A stretch of 64,000 nucleotides of DNA from Acidipropionibacterium jensenii DSM 20535 (GCF_000425285.1 NZ_AUDD01000002.1:124001-188000); one strand, 5' to 3'. Positions 44,468 to 53,476 are shown, numbered from the stretch's first letter. Notes: generated by a model from the sequence alone, not told the origin. Made by a program: numbers and translations.

Positions 44468-45184
44468 TCAGGAGTTCAGGCCCCGGCCGAGATAGTCGGC
44501 CGGGATGTCGACCAGACGTCGGGGGTCCCAGGCCCGCGCCCACCCCCCGCGCTCGAGAATTTCATCGAGCAGCTGGGCGGTGAATCCCCAGACGAAGAGG
44601 TCGGGAAGCACGAAGGCCGGGCCGCGGAAACCGCTGGGATGGCGGGCGCGCACCCGGTTCTGCGGGTCTGCCAGCTCGGTCATCGGCACCCGCCTGATCC
44701 CCGCCACCTCACCGGGATCGACGATCCCCAGCGGCGCCGAACCGTCCCAGCTGGCCACCACGGTGGTGACGTCGCTGGAGCTCACCGCGACCAGGGTGGC
44801 CGGCAGCGCTCCGATCACCCGGACCGCCGAGGCGGGCACCCCGACCTCCTCATGGGCCTCCCGCAGGGCGGTCGCCACCAGGTCGGCGTCCTGCGGTTCG
44901 GCCCGCCCGCCCGGCAGCGAGACCTGCCCGGCGTGATGGTGCAGGTGGGGATTGCGCCGGGTGAGCACGATGTCGGGCCGGTCGGTGTCCGATATCAGGG
45001 CGAGCACCGCCGAGCGCCGGATCTGCCCACCGGGAACCGGCGACCTCCTGACCAGCACATCGGCGCCTCCGGCAGCCCCGCCGGTGGCGTTGCGGGCAGA
45101 ACCCGCCGTCTGCACCGCACGGGCCAGACGGTCCAGATGGGAACCGGGGCGCAGCACCCCGACGGCCTGCTCGGGAATCGTCAT
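44468..45184 (-). CDS. NUDIX hydrolase, CoA pyrophosphatase-like
   Basis: 238 residues. NUDIX box GGRAEPQDADLVATALREAH with EEVG is complete (GX5EX7REUXEEXGU). The upstream LPG and the HHHAGQVSLPGG stretch (UPF0035 pattern LLxxRSxxxxxHxGQxxxPGG) point to CoA diphosphatase (NudL type). ATG 45184 overlaps the TlpA-like stop (ATGA). Confidence 0.88.
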   Translation of the reverse strand: MTIPEQAVGVLRPGSHLDRLARAVQTAGSARNATGGAAGGADVLVRRSPVPGGQIRRSAVLALISDTDRPDIVLTRRNPHLHHHAGQVSLPGGRAEPQDADLVATALREAHEEVGVPASAVRVIGALPATLVAVSSSDVTTVVASWDGSAPLGIVDPGEVAGIRRVPMTELADPQNRVRARHPSGFRGPAFVLPDLFVWGFTAQLLDEILERGGWARAWDPRRLVDIPADYLGRGLNS

Positions 45185-45903
45185 GATGCCTCCAGATCGG
45201 TTCGGATCGCGGCGCGCAGGGCCTCGGCCGAGGTCCACGCGCCGTCCACCCGTGAGACGACGGTGCCGTCGCCGGCCACCAGGAGGGTGACCGGCAGCCC
45301 GGTCACTCCCCACGCCCGGCGGGTCAGGGCGTCGGGATCCTCGAGTTGTGGGTACCTCCATCCTGCCGCCCCGGCGAAGGAGATGCCGTCGGGGCTGGAC
45401 CGGTCCCCGTAGTCGATGCCAAGGAATCCGACCCCGGGGGTCTGTCGGCTGACTGTCCTGAGCATCGGCGCCTCGGCCCGGCAGGGGCGGCACCAGCTGG
45501 CCCACAGGTTGATGACGTGGGGCCGTCCGGCCAGGGCGGCGCGAACCGAGATCTTTCGGTCCCCGCCGATGCAGGACAGCACGACGTCTGGCAGTTTCTC
45601 CCCGACGACGGCCCTCCCGAGGGCCTCGACGGATGACGTCGCATCTCCCCCGCCCCCGGCCGGGCAGTCCGGAATACCGGCCGCCGCCCGGGCCGAGGAG
45701 GCGGTGGATGAGGAGTCGGTCCTCGAGGACGGGACGGTCGTCGAGGAGTGGGTCGGGGCACCCGACGACGCTCCTTGCAGGGAGCAGCCGGCGAGCGGGA
45801 CGAGGACCATCACGGCAGCGACCAGCCAGGCGGTCGCGCGGCCTGTCGACCGGTTGCCGGGCCGGGCAGACCGACAGCTGGGCCGACGGCTGGGCGGCGT
45901 CAT
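45181..45903 (-). CDS. TlpA-like thioredoxin-fold lipoprotein
   Basis: 240 residues. Lipoprotein signal with LAGC at about residue 40, a Ser/Thr linker, then a thioredoxin domain with WASWCRPCRAEAP (active CxxC) and a GLPVTLLV cis-Pro. Acts outside the membrane in thiol exchange, perhaps for cytochrome or secreted-protein maturation. ATG 45903 overlaps the nth stop. Confidence 0.88.
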   Translation of the reverse strand: MTPPSRRPSCRSARPGNRSTGRATAWLVAAVMVLVPLAGCSLQGASSGAPTHSSTTVPSSRTDSSSTASSARAAAGIPDCPAGGGGDATSSVEALGRAVVGEKLPDVVLSCIGGDRKISVRAALAGRPHVINLWASWCRPCRAEAPMLRTVSRQTPGVGFLGIDYGDRSSPDGISFAGAAGWRYPQLEDPDALTRRAWGVTGLPVTLLVAGDGTVVSRVDGAWTSAEALRAAIRTDLEAS

Positions 45904-46613
45904 CGCCTGGGCTCCCTCACCAGTCGGGCGGCCTCCTGGGGATCGGTGGGGCCCTCCCCGAAGGAGGGGCACAGGGCGGCGACCGGGCAGACGCCGCAGG
46001 CCGGACGCCGGGCGTGACAGCGGCGTCGGCCGTGCCAGATGACCACATGGCAGAGCCTCACCCAGTCCTTCGGGTCGAAGAGCTCACCGATCTCGGCCTC
46101 GATCCGGTCGGGTGTGGTGGCCGAGGTCCAGCCCATCCTGCGGGTGACCCGGATGACATGGGTGTCAGGGGTGATTCCCGGTATTCCGAAGGCATTGCCG
46201 AGGACCACATTGGCGGTCTTGCGACCCACCCCGCGCAGCGTCACGAGGTCCTCGATCCGCGCGGGCACGACGCCGTCGAAACGGTCGACCAGCTCCTCCG
46301 ACAGCCCGATCACCGCGGCGGCCTTGGTGTGGTAGAACCCGAGCGGCCTGATGACCTGCTCCACCTCGGCGCTGTCGGCCCCGGCCAGCGACTGCGGGTC
46401 GGGCCAGCGACCGAACAGGACGGGGGTCACCCCGTTGACCCTGCGATCGGTGGTCTGGGCCGACAGCACGGTGGCCACCAGCAGCTGGAAGGGGCCCTCG
46501 TGGTCGAGTTCGCAGTGGGCGTCCGGGTAGCAGGCGGCCAGCTTCGCGTACATCGCCCGGGCTCGTCGACGTCGCGTGGCCAGAGAGGTACCCGGGGTTC
46601 GGACGGCTGTCAC
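45900..46613 (-). CDS. nth: Endonuclease III
   Basis: 237-residue DNA glycosylase/AP lyase for oxidised pyrimidines. Helix-hairpin-helix LRGVGRKTANVVLG with catalytic Lys, catalytic Asp in PDTHVIRVTRR, and C-terminal [4Fe-4S] cysteines in the C-X6-C-X2-C-X5-C pattern. The GTG 46613 has TAGGCT 7 nt upstream, a leaderless layout, and removes the long false extension to 46790. Leads the nth-tlpA-nudix operon. Confidence 0.95.
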   Translation of the reverse strand: MTAVRTPGTSLATRRRRARAMYAKLAACYPDAHCELDHEGPFQLLVATVLSAQTTDRRVNGVTPVLFGRWPDPQSLAGADSAEVEQVIRPLGFYHTKAAAVIGLSEELVDRFDGVVPARIEDLVTLRGVGRKTANVVLGNAFGIPGITPDTHVIRVTRRMGWTSATTPDRIEAEIGELFDPKDWVRLCHVVIWHGRRRCHARRPACGVCPVAALCPSFGEGPTDPQEAARLVREPRR

Positions 46614-46704
46614 CTCGGCAAGCCTAGTTCCTCCTGCCGGCAGAGCTGTCCGGGAGGCAGCAGCACGCCGACACCGGTTCTGCCCCACCATCCTTCGAGC
46701 ACCG

Positions 46705-46720
46705 TGTGAGCAATGCCACA
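46705..46720. promoter_or_regulatory. Crp-type operator upstream of crp
   Basis: TGTGAGCAATGCCACA matches TGTGA-N6-TCACA with one mismatch; lies between divergent nth and crp, 94 bp before crp. Autoregulation is common for this family. Confidence 0.6.
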
Positions 46721-46813
46721 ATGGGACCCACCGGCGCCACTCGCCGGGATGGCCGGCAGACGTCCACAACGACCGTGGACGACGCCGCACTCAACGAATC
46801 GGAGGGGATCGGC

Positions 46814-47518
46814 ATGACGACGAATGTGGTGGCGACGGCGGCGGGCCAGCCGTTCTTCGCCGCTCTGGATGAGGAATCGATCTCCCACATCCTGGACATC
46901 TCCGAGGTGATCGTCTGTCATCGTGGTGCAGTCCTGTTCGAGGCCGGCGATCCCGCCCGCGATCTCTTCCTGGTGGTCTCGGGGAAGGTGAAACTGACCC
47001 GCCCCAATCCCGGCGCACGCACTCCCCACCGCGAGTCCCTGCTGTGGCTGATGGGGCCGGGGGACATGTTCGGGGAACTCTCCCTGGTCGACGGGGGCAC
47101 CCGCTCGACCACGGCGACCACTCTCACCCACGCCAGCCTGCTGCGAGTGCCCGGATCCGACCTGCATGATCTGGTCGAGTCCAAGCACGACGTCGCGCTG
47201 GCTCTGCTGGGCAGGCTCTCCGAGCGCCTGCGCCGCTCGGACAACACCACCGCCCACTTCGTGGTGGGCGGTGTCCCGAGTCGGCTGGCCTACATCCTGC
47301 TCGATCTGGCAGACCGCTTCGGCCGCACCGATCCGGCCACCGGGAACCTGGTGATCCACCACGACCTCACCCAGCAGGAGCTGGCCCAGGCCGTCGGGTC
47401 CTCCCGGGAGACGGTGAGCAAGGCGCTCACCGACTTCGCCCAGCGGGGCTGGATCACCTCCCGGCCCAGGACCGTCGTCGTGGTCGACCGGGAGGGACTG
47501 CGCGCGATCGCCGACTGA
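46814..47518 (+). CDS. crp: CRP/FNR-family regulator, cAMP-receptor type (GlxR/Crp)
   Basis: 234 residues. Cyclic-nucleotide binding domain (FEAGDPARDLFLVVSGKVKL; phosphate cassette FGELSLVDGGTRSTTA), long hinge helix, and a winged helix with TQQELAQAVGSSRETVSKAL as recognition region. Global carbon/energy regulator in relatives. ATG 46814 follows GGAGGGG; earlier in-frame ATGs at 46706 and 46721 lie in the operator. Confidence 0.93.
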   Translation: MTTNVVATAAGQPFFAALDEESISHILDISEVIVCHRGAVLFEAGDPARDLFLVVSGKVKLTRPNPGARTPHRESLLWLMGPGDMFGELSLVDGGTRSTTATTLTHASLLRVPGSDLHDLVESKHDVALALLGRLSERLRRSDNTTAHFVVGGVPSRLAYILLDLADRFGRTDPATGNLVIHHDLTQQELAQAVGSSRETVSKALTDFAQRGWITSRPRTVVVVDREGLRAIAD

Positions 47519-47558
47519 GCCGGATCAGGCCCGCCCCTCGATCAGACCAGCCGCGTGA

Positions 47559-48014
47559 TCAGACCTGTACCGTCAGCTCGACCTCGACCGGCGAGGCCAA
47601 CGGCAGGGAGACGACGCCGACCGCGCTGCGGGCATGTCGGCCGGCCTCCCCGAAGATCTGTCCGAGCAGTTCGGAGGCGCCGTTGGCGACCGCCGCCTGG
47701 CCGGTGAAGTCCGGTGCGCTGGAGACGAAGACGACAACCTTGACGACTGCTCGGATGGCGTCGATCCCGCCGGCCTCGGCGGCTGCCGCCGCCACCGCGT
47801 TGAGGGCGGCGATCCGGGCCTGTCCGGCCGCCGTCTCCACATCGACCTCGGCCCCGACATGGCCGGTCACCTGGAGATGACCCTCGACGAAGGGAAGCTG
47901 CCCGGCCGTGACGATCTGCTGGCCGCAGCGGGCGGCAGGCACGTAGTCGGCGACCGGTACGGCCACCGCGGGGAGCGCGAGTCCGAGCTCGGCGAGCCTC
48001 TGGGTGACGCTCAT
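47559..48014 (-). CDS. ridA: RidA-family deaminase-like protein
   Basis: 151-residue Rid/YjgF protein, hydrolysing reactive enamine/imine intermediates. QIVTAGQLPFVEGHL and the C-terminal VSLPLASPVEVELTVQV match the family; the catalytic Arg typical of RidA (about R105 in E. coli) is not at the usual position since the region reads SAVGVVSLP, hence it may be another Rid subgroup (as with Rv3678c). ATG overlaps DUF4177 stop. Confidence 0.85.
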   Translation of the reverse strand: MSVTQRLAELGLALPAVAVPVADYVPAARCGQQIVTAGQLPFVEGHLQVTGHVGAEVDVETAAGQARIAALNAVAAAAAEAGGIDAIRAVVKVVVFVSSAPDFTGQAAVANGASELLGQIFGEAGRHARSAVGVVSLPLASPVEVELTVQV

Positions 48015-48181
48015 CCCTGCTCCGCAGCGGGCAGCGGACGCTTGAAGTAGCCGACCAGCGACTCGGGATTGGGGCCGGGTACCACCTGGACCAGTTCCCA
48101 CCCGTCGGCGCCGAAGTTGTTGAGAATCTGCTGGGACATGTGCGTGAGGATCGGTGCGGTGAAGTATTCCCATCGGGTCAT
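48011..48181 (-). CDS. DUF4177 small protein
   Basis: 56 residues: MTRWEYFTAPILTH, DGWELVQVVPG and YFKRP are the family signature. TACGCT (48189-48194) ends 7 nt before the ATG, although GAGGGT could also bind the ribosome. Coupled to ridA by ATGA overlap. Role unknown. Confidence 0.8.
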   Translation of the reverse strand: MTRWEYFTAPILTHMSQQILNNFGADGWELVQVVPGPNPESLVGYFKRPLPAAEQG

Positions 48182-48269
48182 GACCCTCAGCGTAGAGGAT
48201 CGCCACGCCGATTCCCGGCCCTCAGTGCCCGCCCTCGGACAGGGCGGCATCACCGGACGGGACTCGGGA

Positions 48270-48578
48270 CTACTGGACGCGACCAGCCGCGCCCCCGGCG
48301 GTGCGGCACTTGGTCGATTCGGCGCCGAGCACCGCTCGCCAGTTGCTCACATCGGGACGCTCCCGCAGCAGTCTGCGGCGCTCCCGTTCGGTCATACCGC
48401 CCCAGACTCCCCACTCGATCCTGTTGTCGAGGGCCTCTGCGAGGCATCTTGCGCGCACGCGACAGTCAGCGCAGATCCGTCGGGCGATGCGTTGCTCTTT
48501 CCCCTCGGGGAACAGAGCATCCTCCATGCCGCGACAATTTGCGAGAAGAGTCCATTCCTCAGCCTCGTTGCCGGTCAC
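48270..48578 (-). CDS. WhiB-family Fe-S regulator (WhiB4-like by context)
   Basis: 102 residues. Four cysteines: C in LLANCRGMEDALFP then CADCRVRARC (C-X2-C-X5-C) bind a [4Fe-4S] cluster; GVWGGMTERERR is the WhiB signature loop; a basic tail follows. Divergent from the penicillin-binding protein gene, as whiB4 is from ponA2 in mycobacteria. GTG 48578 lies 7 nt after -10 TACGTT. Confidence 0.9.
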   Translation of the reverse strand: MTGNEAEEWTLLANCRGMEDALFPEGKEQRIARRICADCRVRARCLAEALDNRIEWGVWGGMTERERRRLLRERPDVSNWRAVLGAESTKCRTAGGAAGRVQ

Positions 48579-48585
48579 AAGTGAC

Positions 48586-48615
48586 AACGTACGCCGCGGG
48601 ACTGCCACTTGACAA
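48586..48615 (-). promoter_or_regulatory. whiB promoter
   Basis: -35 TTGTCA (48610-48615), 18-bp spacer, -10 TACGTT (48586-48591), then 7 nt to GTG. Start codon is the expected +1, leaderless. Confidence 0.75.
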
Positions 48616-48753
48616 GGCAGGACACTGTCAACACTGGGGTCCGGCGGACGCCTGCACCCGGATCTGGGGCCGGCCGGTATCCCAGGATGCGGCAAATCCC
48701 GTTGTCATCGCCATGATGACGGCCACGACCACGGAACTGTCAGAATCCTCGCG

Positions 48754-48759
48754 TAACCT
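48754..48759 (+). promoter_or_regulatory. -10 TAACCT of the penicillin-binding protein gene
   Basis: Ends 7 nt before ATG 48767; no Shine-Dalgarno; leaderless layout. Confidence 0.65.
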
Positions 48760-48766
48760 TGGGCCC

Positions 48767-51223
48767 ATGGGTTCCCCCAAGTCAGGCAAGCTGTACTCAC
48801 TGGCCATGTTCGGAGTCGTCAGCATTCTCGCTGGTCTCCTGATGGCCGGTTTCGTCGTACCCTTCGCAGCGATGACCGGCGCAACGGCGCGCGCCGGGGC
48901 CGATTCCTTGGAGAACCTGCCCGCCGACATGTCGATCGACCCGCCGGCCCAGAAGTCGCGGATCCTGATGGCCGACGGTAGCCTGCTGGCCACCTTCTAC
49001 GCCGAGAACCGCGAGTACGTCTCCCTGGACAAGATCTCGCCGATCATGCAGAAGGCGCAGGTCGCGATCGAGGACAACCGGTTCTTCGAGCACGGTCCGA
49101 TCGACTTCCGCGGCACCAGCCGGGCGCTGCTGTCCAATGTGGCCGGCTCCTCCACCCAGGGCGGTTCGACCCTCACCCAGCAGTACGTCAAGCAGGTCCG
49201 CATCGAGGCCGCCGCGGCCAAGGGCGACCAGGCCGGCGTCAACGAGGCTCAGGAGCAGACCCTCTCCCGCAAGATCCAGGAGCTGCGCTACGCCGTGGCG
49301 ATGGAGAAGAAGTACTCCAAGAAGGAGATCCTGGAGCGCTACCTCAACATCGCCTACTACGGCGACGGCGCCTACGGCGTCCAGGCGGCGGCCAAGCACT
49401 ACTTCGGCACCACCGCCGACAAGCTGAGCCTGCCCCAGGCGTCGATGCTCGCGGGTCTGGTCCAGAACCCGACGGCCACCGATCCGGTGAACAATCCCGA
49501 CGCCGCCATCACCCGACGCGGCGTCGTCCTGGCCAGGATGAAGCAGCTCGGCGTCATCACCGCCGCCGAGGAGCTGGCGGCCAAGAAGGTGGCCTTCGAC
49601 CCGTCGAAGGTGACCACCTCGCGGAAGGGCTGCATCGCCTCGAAGTACCCCTTCGTCTGCGACTACGTCCGCCACAGCCTGATGGCCAATCCCGCCCTCG
49701 GCAAGACCCGTGACGATCGCGAACGTCTGCTGGAGCGCGGTGGTCTGACCATCAGGACGCTCATCGATCCGAAGGCCCAGGCCTCCGCACAGTCGGCAGT
49801 CTCCTCGATGGTGGGTGCCGTCGACCCGGTGATCGGCGGGACCGCGATCGTCCAGCCCGGCACCGGGCTGATCCTGGCGATGGCGCAGTCCCGTCCGGTG
49901 ATGGGCTCGTCGACGGGACAGACCTACTACAACTACATGGCGTCCCAGGACATGGGCGGAGCCGAGGGCTACCAGGCCGGTTCCACCTTCAAGACCTTCA
50001 CGATGGCCGCCGCCCTGGAGAAGGGCTACTCCATCCGGACCCGGTACACCGCCTCCTCGCCGATGGACTTCACCGGCGACACCTTCACCAGCTGCCGTGG
50101 ATCCTTCAAGGCCGGTGATTTCGAGGTGAGCAACTCGGTGGGTCACTCCACCAACATCGACCTCTACGAGGCCGCCGCCTACTCGGTGAACACCTACTTC
50201 ATCCAGCTGGAGCGCGACGCCGGCCTGTGCAATGTCACGAAGATGGCCCAGAAGGCGGGTGTCGAGCTGTCCAACGGCAAGGACATCGTCAAGGAGTACC
50301 AGTACATCCCGTCCTTCACCCTCGGCACCGCCGAGGTGACGCCGCTGTCGATGGCCGCCGCCTACGCGACCTTCGCCGCCCGCGGCGTCCACTGCGACCC
50401 GGTCATCATCAAGTCCATCAACACCGCCGAGGGCACCGCCCTCCAGGTGCCGAGCGCCTCCTGCAAGCGGGTCGTCTCCCAGTCGGTGGCCGACGGCGTC
50501 AACTCGGTCCTCCAGGGTGTCATGAACGGCACCGGCGCCCCGGCCACCATTCCCGGTGGCTACCCGCAGGCCGGCAAGACTGGAACCACCGATTCCAACG
50601 AGGCGGTGTGGTTCGCCGGATACACCCCGAATGCCGCCGGCGTGGCGCTGATCGCCGCCGACAAGTCGAGCCCCTACTTCCGTGGCCGCACCGAGAAGTC
50701 GGTCAAGGGTCTGAGCCTGTCCACCGGTGAGTACCTGCAGGGCTCCGGCGGTGGTGACGCCGGTCAGATCTATCGCAAGGCGATGGCGGCCGTGCTGGCG
50801 GGCAAGCCGAAGACCTCCTTCACCGATCCGACCAGTTCGATCATCAACGGCAAGCAGATCTCCCTGCCGGACACCTCCAACATGTCCTACGACGAGGCCC
50901 AGGCGGCGCTCAACAAGGCCGGCTTCGCCACCCAGACCTGGCGGGTCACCTCAGACACCCCCGAGGGCACCTTCCTGGGAGTCTCTCCCAGCGGGAAGGC
51001 CAGTCTCGGCGCGACGATCTACCTGCGCATCTCCAAGGGACCCGCTCCGATCCTGCCGCCTCAGACCCAGTCCACCGGAGGTTCCGGTGGCCAGTCCCAG
51101 GGCGGCTCCCAGGGCGGGTCGTCCAGCGCCACCTCCTCGCGCAGCACTCAGCAGTCCCAGCCCAGCCAGTCCAGCAGCCGGGCGACGAGCGGGCCCTCCG
51201 CCGCCTCCAGCGGCCGGCGGTGA
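48767..51223 (+). CDS. Bifunctional penicillin-binding protein (class A, PonA2-like) with PASTA domain
   Basis: 818 residues. One N-terminal span (about 12-34), GT51 transglycosylase with E102 in EDNRFFEHG and GGSTLTQQYVKQ, transpeptidase with S406-T-F-K409, S473-V-N475 and K604-T-G, a PASTA domain at about 702-765, and a Ser/Gln/Gly-rich tail. Builds and crosslinks peptidoglycan on the outer membrane face. ATG 48767 is preferred; in-frame upstream codons overlap the promoter. Confidence 0.95.
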   Translation: MGSPKSGKLYSLAMFGVVSILAGLLMAGFVVPFAAMTGATARAGADSLENLPADMSIDPPAQKSRILMADGSLLATFYAENREYVSLDKISPIMQKAQVAIEDNRFFEHGPIDFRGTSRALLSNVAGSSTQGGSTLTQQYVKQVRIEAAAAKGDQAGVNEAQEQTLSRKIQELRYAVAMEKKYSKKEILERYLNIAYYGDGAYGVQAAAKHYFGTTADKLSLPQASMLAGLVQNPTATDPVNNPDAAITRRGVVLARMKQLGVITAAEELAAKKVAFDPSKVTTSRKGCIASKYPFVCDYVRHSLMANPALGKTRDDRERLLERGGLTIRTLIDPKAQASAQSAVSSMVGAVDPVIGGTAIVQPGTGLILAMAQSRPVMGSSTGQTYYNYMASQDMGGAEGYQAGSTFKTFTMAAALEKGYSIRTRYTASSPMDFTGDTFTSCRGSFKAGDFEVSNSVGHSTNIDLYEAAAYSVNTYFIQLERDAGLCNVTKMAQKAGVELSNGKDIVKEYQYIPSFTLGTAEVTPLSMAAAYATFAARGVHCDPVIIKSINTAEGTALQVPSASCKRVVSQSVADGVNSVLQGVMNGTGAPATIPGGYPQAGKTGTTDSNEAVWFAGYTPNAAGVALIAADKSSPYFRGRTEKSVKGLSLSTGEYLQGSGGGDAGQIYRKAMAAVLAGKPKTSFTDPTSSIINGKQISLPDTSNMSYDEAQAALNKAGFATQTWRVTSDTPEGTFLGVSPSGKASLGATIYLRISKGPAPILPPQTQSTGGSGGQSQGGSQGGSSSATSSRSTQQSQPSQSSSRATSGPSAASSGRR

Positions 51224-52143
51224 CCGGGATGGGTTGGGCGCGTCGGACCGGCCTGGTGACGGCCGGAACCCTGGGGCTGGCGGGTGCCGGACTGTCCTAC
51301 GGGTTCTGGGAGGCTCACCAGTTCACCCTGAGGCGGGTTGTCGTTCCCGTTCTGGAACCGGGATCCGCGCCGATCCGGATCCTTCACATCTCCGACCTGC
51401 ACCTGATGCCGGGACAGCGCCTCAAGCAGGAGTGGGTCTCGCGGCTGGCCGGCCTGGAGCCCGATCTGGTGGTCGACACCGGGGACAACTTCTGCACCGA
51501 CGCCGCCCTGGAGTCACTGCTGGACTGCCTGTCGGGTCTCCTGGCGCGGCCCGGGGTGTTCGTCTTCGGGTCGAACGACTACCTCAAGGCCACCTTCAGC
51601 AATCCCCTGGAGTATCTGCTGCGGGGCCGCTCCCACCAGCGCACCGGCATGCTCGCCGAGCTTGACCACGAGAGGCTGCGGGACGCCTTCACCGGGGCGG
51701 GCTGGCTCGATCTGGACGACCAGCGCGGACGGCTCACCGTTGCCGGTCGCACGATCGCCTTCCGTGGCACCGACGACGCCCACCACGACCGTGACCACTA
51801 CGACCGGGTCGCCGGACCGGCCGAATCCGATGCCGATCTCACCATCGGCGTCACCCATGCCCCCTATCTCCGGGTTCTGGACGCGATGGCCTCCGACGGG
51901 ATGGATCTCATCCTCGCCGGCCACACCCACGGCGGTCAGGTCTGCCTGCCGCTGAAGGGCGCGATCGTCACCAACTGCGATCTGGACCCCGCCCGGGTGA
52001 AGGGGCTGTCGACCCATCGGGCCGGCGACCACACCTCCTGGTTGCACGTCTCAGCGGGTCTGGGAACCTCCCCCTTCGCGCCCTACCGCACCTTCTGCCG
52101 ACCCGAGGCCAGCCTGCTCACCCTGGTCCCCCGCCAGGACTGA
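51220..52143 (+). CDS. Calcineurin-like metallophosphoesterase
   Basis: 307 residues. An N-terminal span (about 10-28), then metal motifs ISDLHLMPGQ, DTGDNF, GSND, and AGHTHGGQ. Member of the YkuE-type membrane-associated group. GTG 51220 overlaps the upstream stop (GTGA); ATG 51229 is an alternative. Co-translated with the penicillin-binding protein, hence may serve envelope metabolism. Confidence 0.9.
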   Translation: MTGMGWARRTGLVTAGTLGLAGAGLSYGFWEAHQFTLRRVVVPVLEPGSAPIRILHISDLHLMPGQRLKQEWVSRLAGLEPDLVVDTGDNFCTDAALESLLDCLSGLLARPGVFVFGSNDYLKATFSNPLEYLLRGRSHQRTGMLAELDHERLRDAFTGAGWLDLDDQRGRLTVAGRTIAFRGTDDAHHDRDHYDRVAGPAESDADLTIGVTHAPYLRVLDAMASDGMDLILAGHTHGGQVCLPLKGAIVTNCDLDPARVKGLSTHRAGDHTSWLHVSAGLGTSPFAPYRTFCRPEASLLTLVPRQD

Positions 52144-52237
52144 CAGCGCCCGCTGCCACCTCGATTGGTGTCCCACGATGCGGTTGGGCTAAGCTGGCCC
52201 ACGGCTCTGAGGGCTGGAAGCAGTTCGCACGAACCAT

Positions 52238-52314
<77 letters not shown>

Positions 52315-52336
52315 TGTGATGTCTCACGACATCGGG

Positions 52337-52376
52337 AAAGCCGGACCTACGTTCTCGTAGGTCCGGCTTTCTTGTT
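52337..52376 (+). terminator. Rho-independent terminator of tRNA-Pro
   Basis: Perfect 15-bp stem (52337-52351, 52356-52370), TTCT loop, then a T-rich tail CTTGTT. Confidence 0.9.
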
Positions 52377-52507
52377 GCCCGGCGCTGGGCCGGGTGGGCG
52401 TCCGGCTGGTTGGTCGTTCCTGTGGTCGGGTCGAGGACGAGTTCGCGCAGGTGCGATCACCGTCCCGGTCGATCCCCTCCCCACCGGGGTCCGAGGTCCG
52501 GCCCGTG

Positions 52508-53398
52508 TCAATACGGCCCGTGCTCACGCGGACCGTGCCCGTCCGGCCCGTGTCCATGCGGACCGTGCCCGTGCGGACCGCCACACCCCTCGGGCGGAGG
52601 CACCGGAGCGCCGCCGGGCCCACCCCAGGGGCCGAAACCCGGGAACCCCGGGACGCCGGGGAAGTCTGGGAAGCCGGGTGGCTCAGGACGGTCGCCGCGC
52701 GGATGCGGACCACCGTGTTCACCGGGAACACCATGCTGCTCGGGACCACCGTGCTGCCCGGGACCACCGTGCGGGTGACGTCCACCGGCCCGGGACCGCC
52801 AGAACTCGGCGACCATCTCGCGACGGTGCTCGACGTCGATGCCGGCGCGTTCCTCCAGCTCCTCGATGACCCGGCCGAGGAGATCGGCCAGGGTGGCCGC
52901 CTCCTCGTCGCTGAGGAAGTCCAGCAGACCGGTCCCCGACGAGCGATCGGGGTCCCTCTGGTCGATCTCACGGCCGGCCTCGGTGAGGCTGACCAGCACG
53001 GCGCGCCGGTCCTCCTGGGAGGGTGTGCGCTCGACCAGCCCCTGGTCCTCGAGCTTGCGCAACAGCTCGGCGATCGACTGGCGCGACATCCCCATCAGAT
53101 AGGTCAGTTCGCGCTGAGTCATCTCCGGCTTGAGCTTCAGCAGGGCCAGCACCCGCCCCTGCCCGTGCCGCGGGTCCCGCCACGGCTCGGCTCCCCGGCG
53201 TCCTCGCCGCCGATTCTGGAACTGCAGCACCGCGAGGTAGCTGAGTCGTTCCGCCGCGAGGCGTCGCGGGTCGGTCTGCCCGGTCCCGGGGGTCCGGCTG
53301 TCGGTCGGCACCTCGTGGGCGCTCTCGGAGGAGTTCCCGGGCTGATCCTGCGGCGGGTTGGTGTCCGGATTCCCGGGTGAGTTCGTGTTGTCGGTCAT
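52508..53398 (-). CDS. MarR-family regulator with His/Gly/Pro-rich C-terminal tail
   Basis: 296 residues. N-terminal disordered 45 residues, winged helix (about 82-145, MTQRELTYLMGMSRQSIAEL, wing SQEDRRAVLVSL), dimer helix to 200, then a tail of about 90 residues containing 12 His (clusters HPH, HGHGPHGHGP), many Gly and Pro. Tail may bind Ni, Cu or Zn. ATG 53398 has GAGAGGA; an ATG at 53422 lacks a site. Probable repressor of itself and the divergent LURP-one gene. Confidence 0.85.
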   Translation of the reverse strand: MTDNTNSPGNPDTNPPQDQPGNSSESAHEVPTDSRTPGTGQTDPRRLAAERLSYLAVLQFQNRRRGRRGAEPWRDPRHGQGRVLALLKLKPEMTQRELTYLMGMSRQSIAELLRKLEDQGLVERTPSQEDRRAVLVSLTEAGREIDQRDPDRSSGTGLLDFLSDEEAATLADLLGRVIEELEERAGIDVEHRREMVAEFWRSRAGGRHPHGGPGQHGGPEQHGVPGEHGGPHPRGDRPEPPGFPDFPGVPGFPGFGPWGGPGGAPVPPPEGCGGPHGHGPHGHGPDGHGPREHGPY

Positions 53399-53430
53399 GG
53401 AAGTGGTCCTCTCGTCCTTCATGGAATAAT

Positions 53431-53445
53431 TGTCAGGTACCTGAC
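53431..53445. promoter_or_regulatory. Operator-like palindrome 1
   Basis: GTCAGGTACCTGAC, a perfect 14-bp inverted repeat 33 bp upstream of the MarR start; preceded by AATT. Confidence 0.7.
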
Positions 53446-53476
53446 GTACATCAAGAATCCACCTCGGACACCTAAT

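Noticed and set aside
48797-50392. 531-residue minus-strand frame
   Set aside because: Shadow of the penicillin-binding protein gene.
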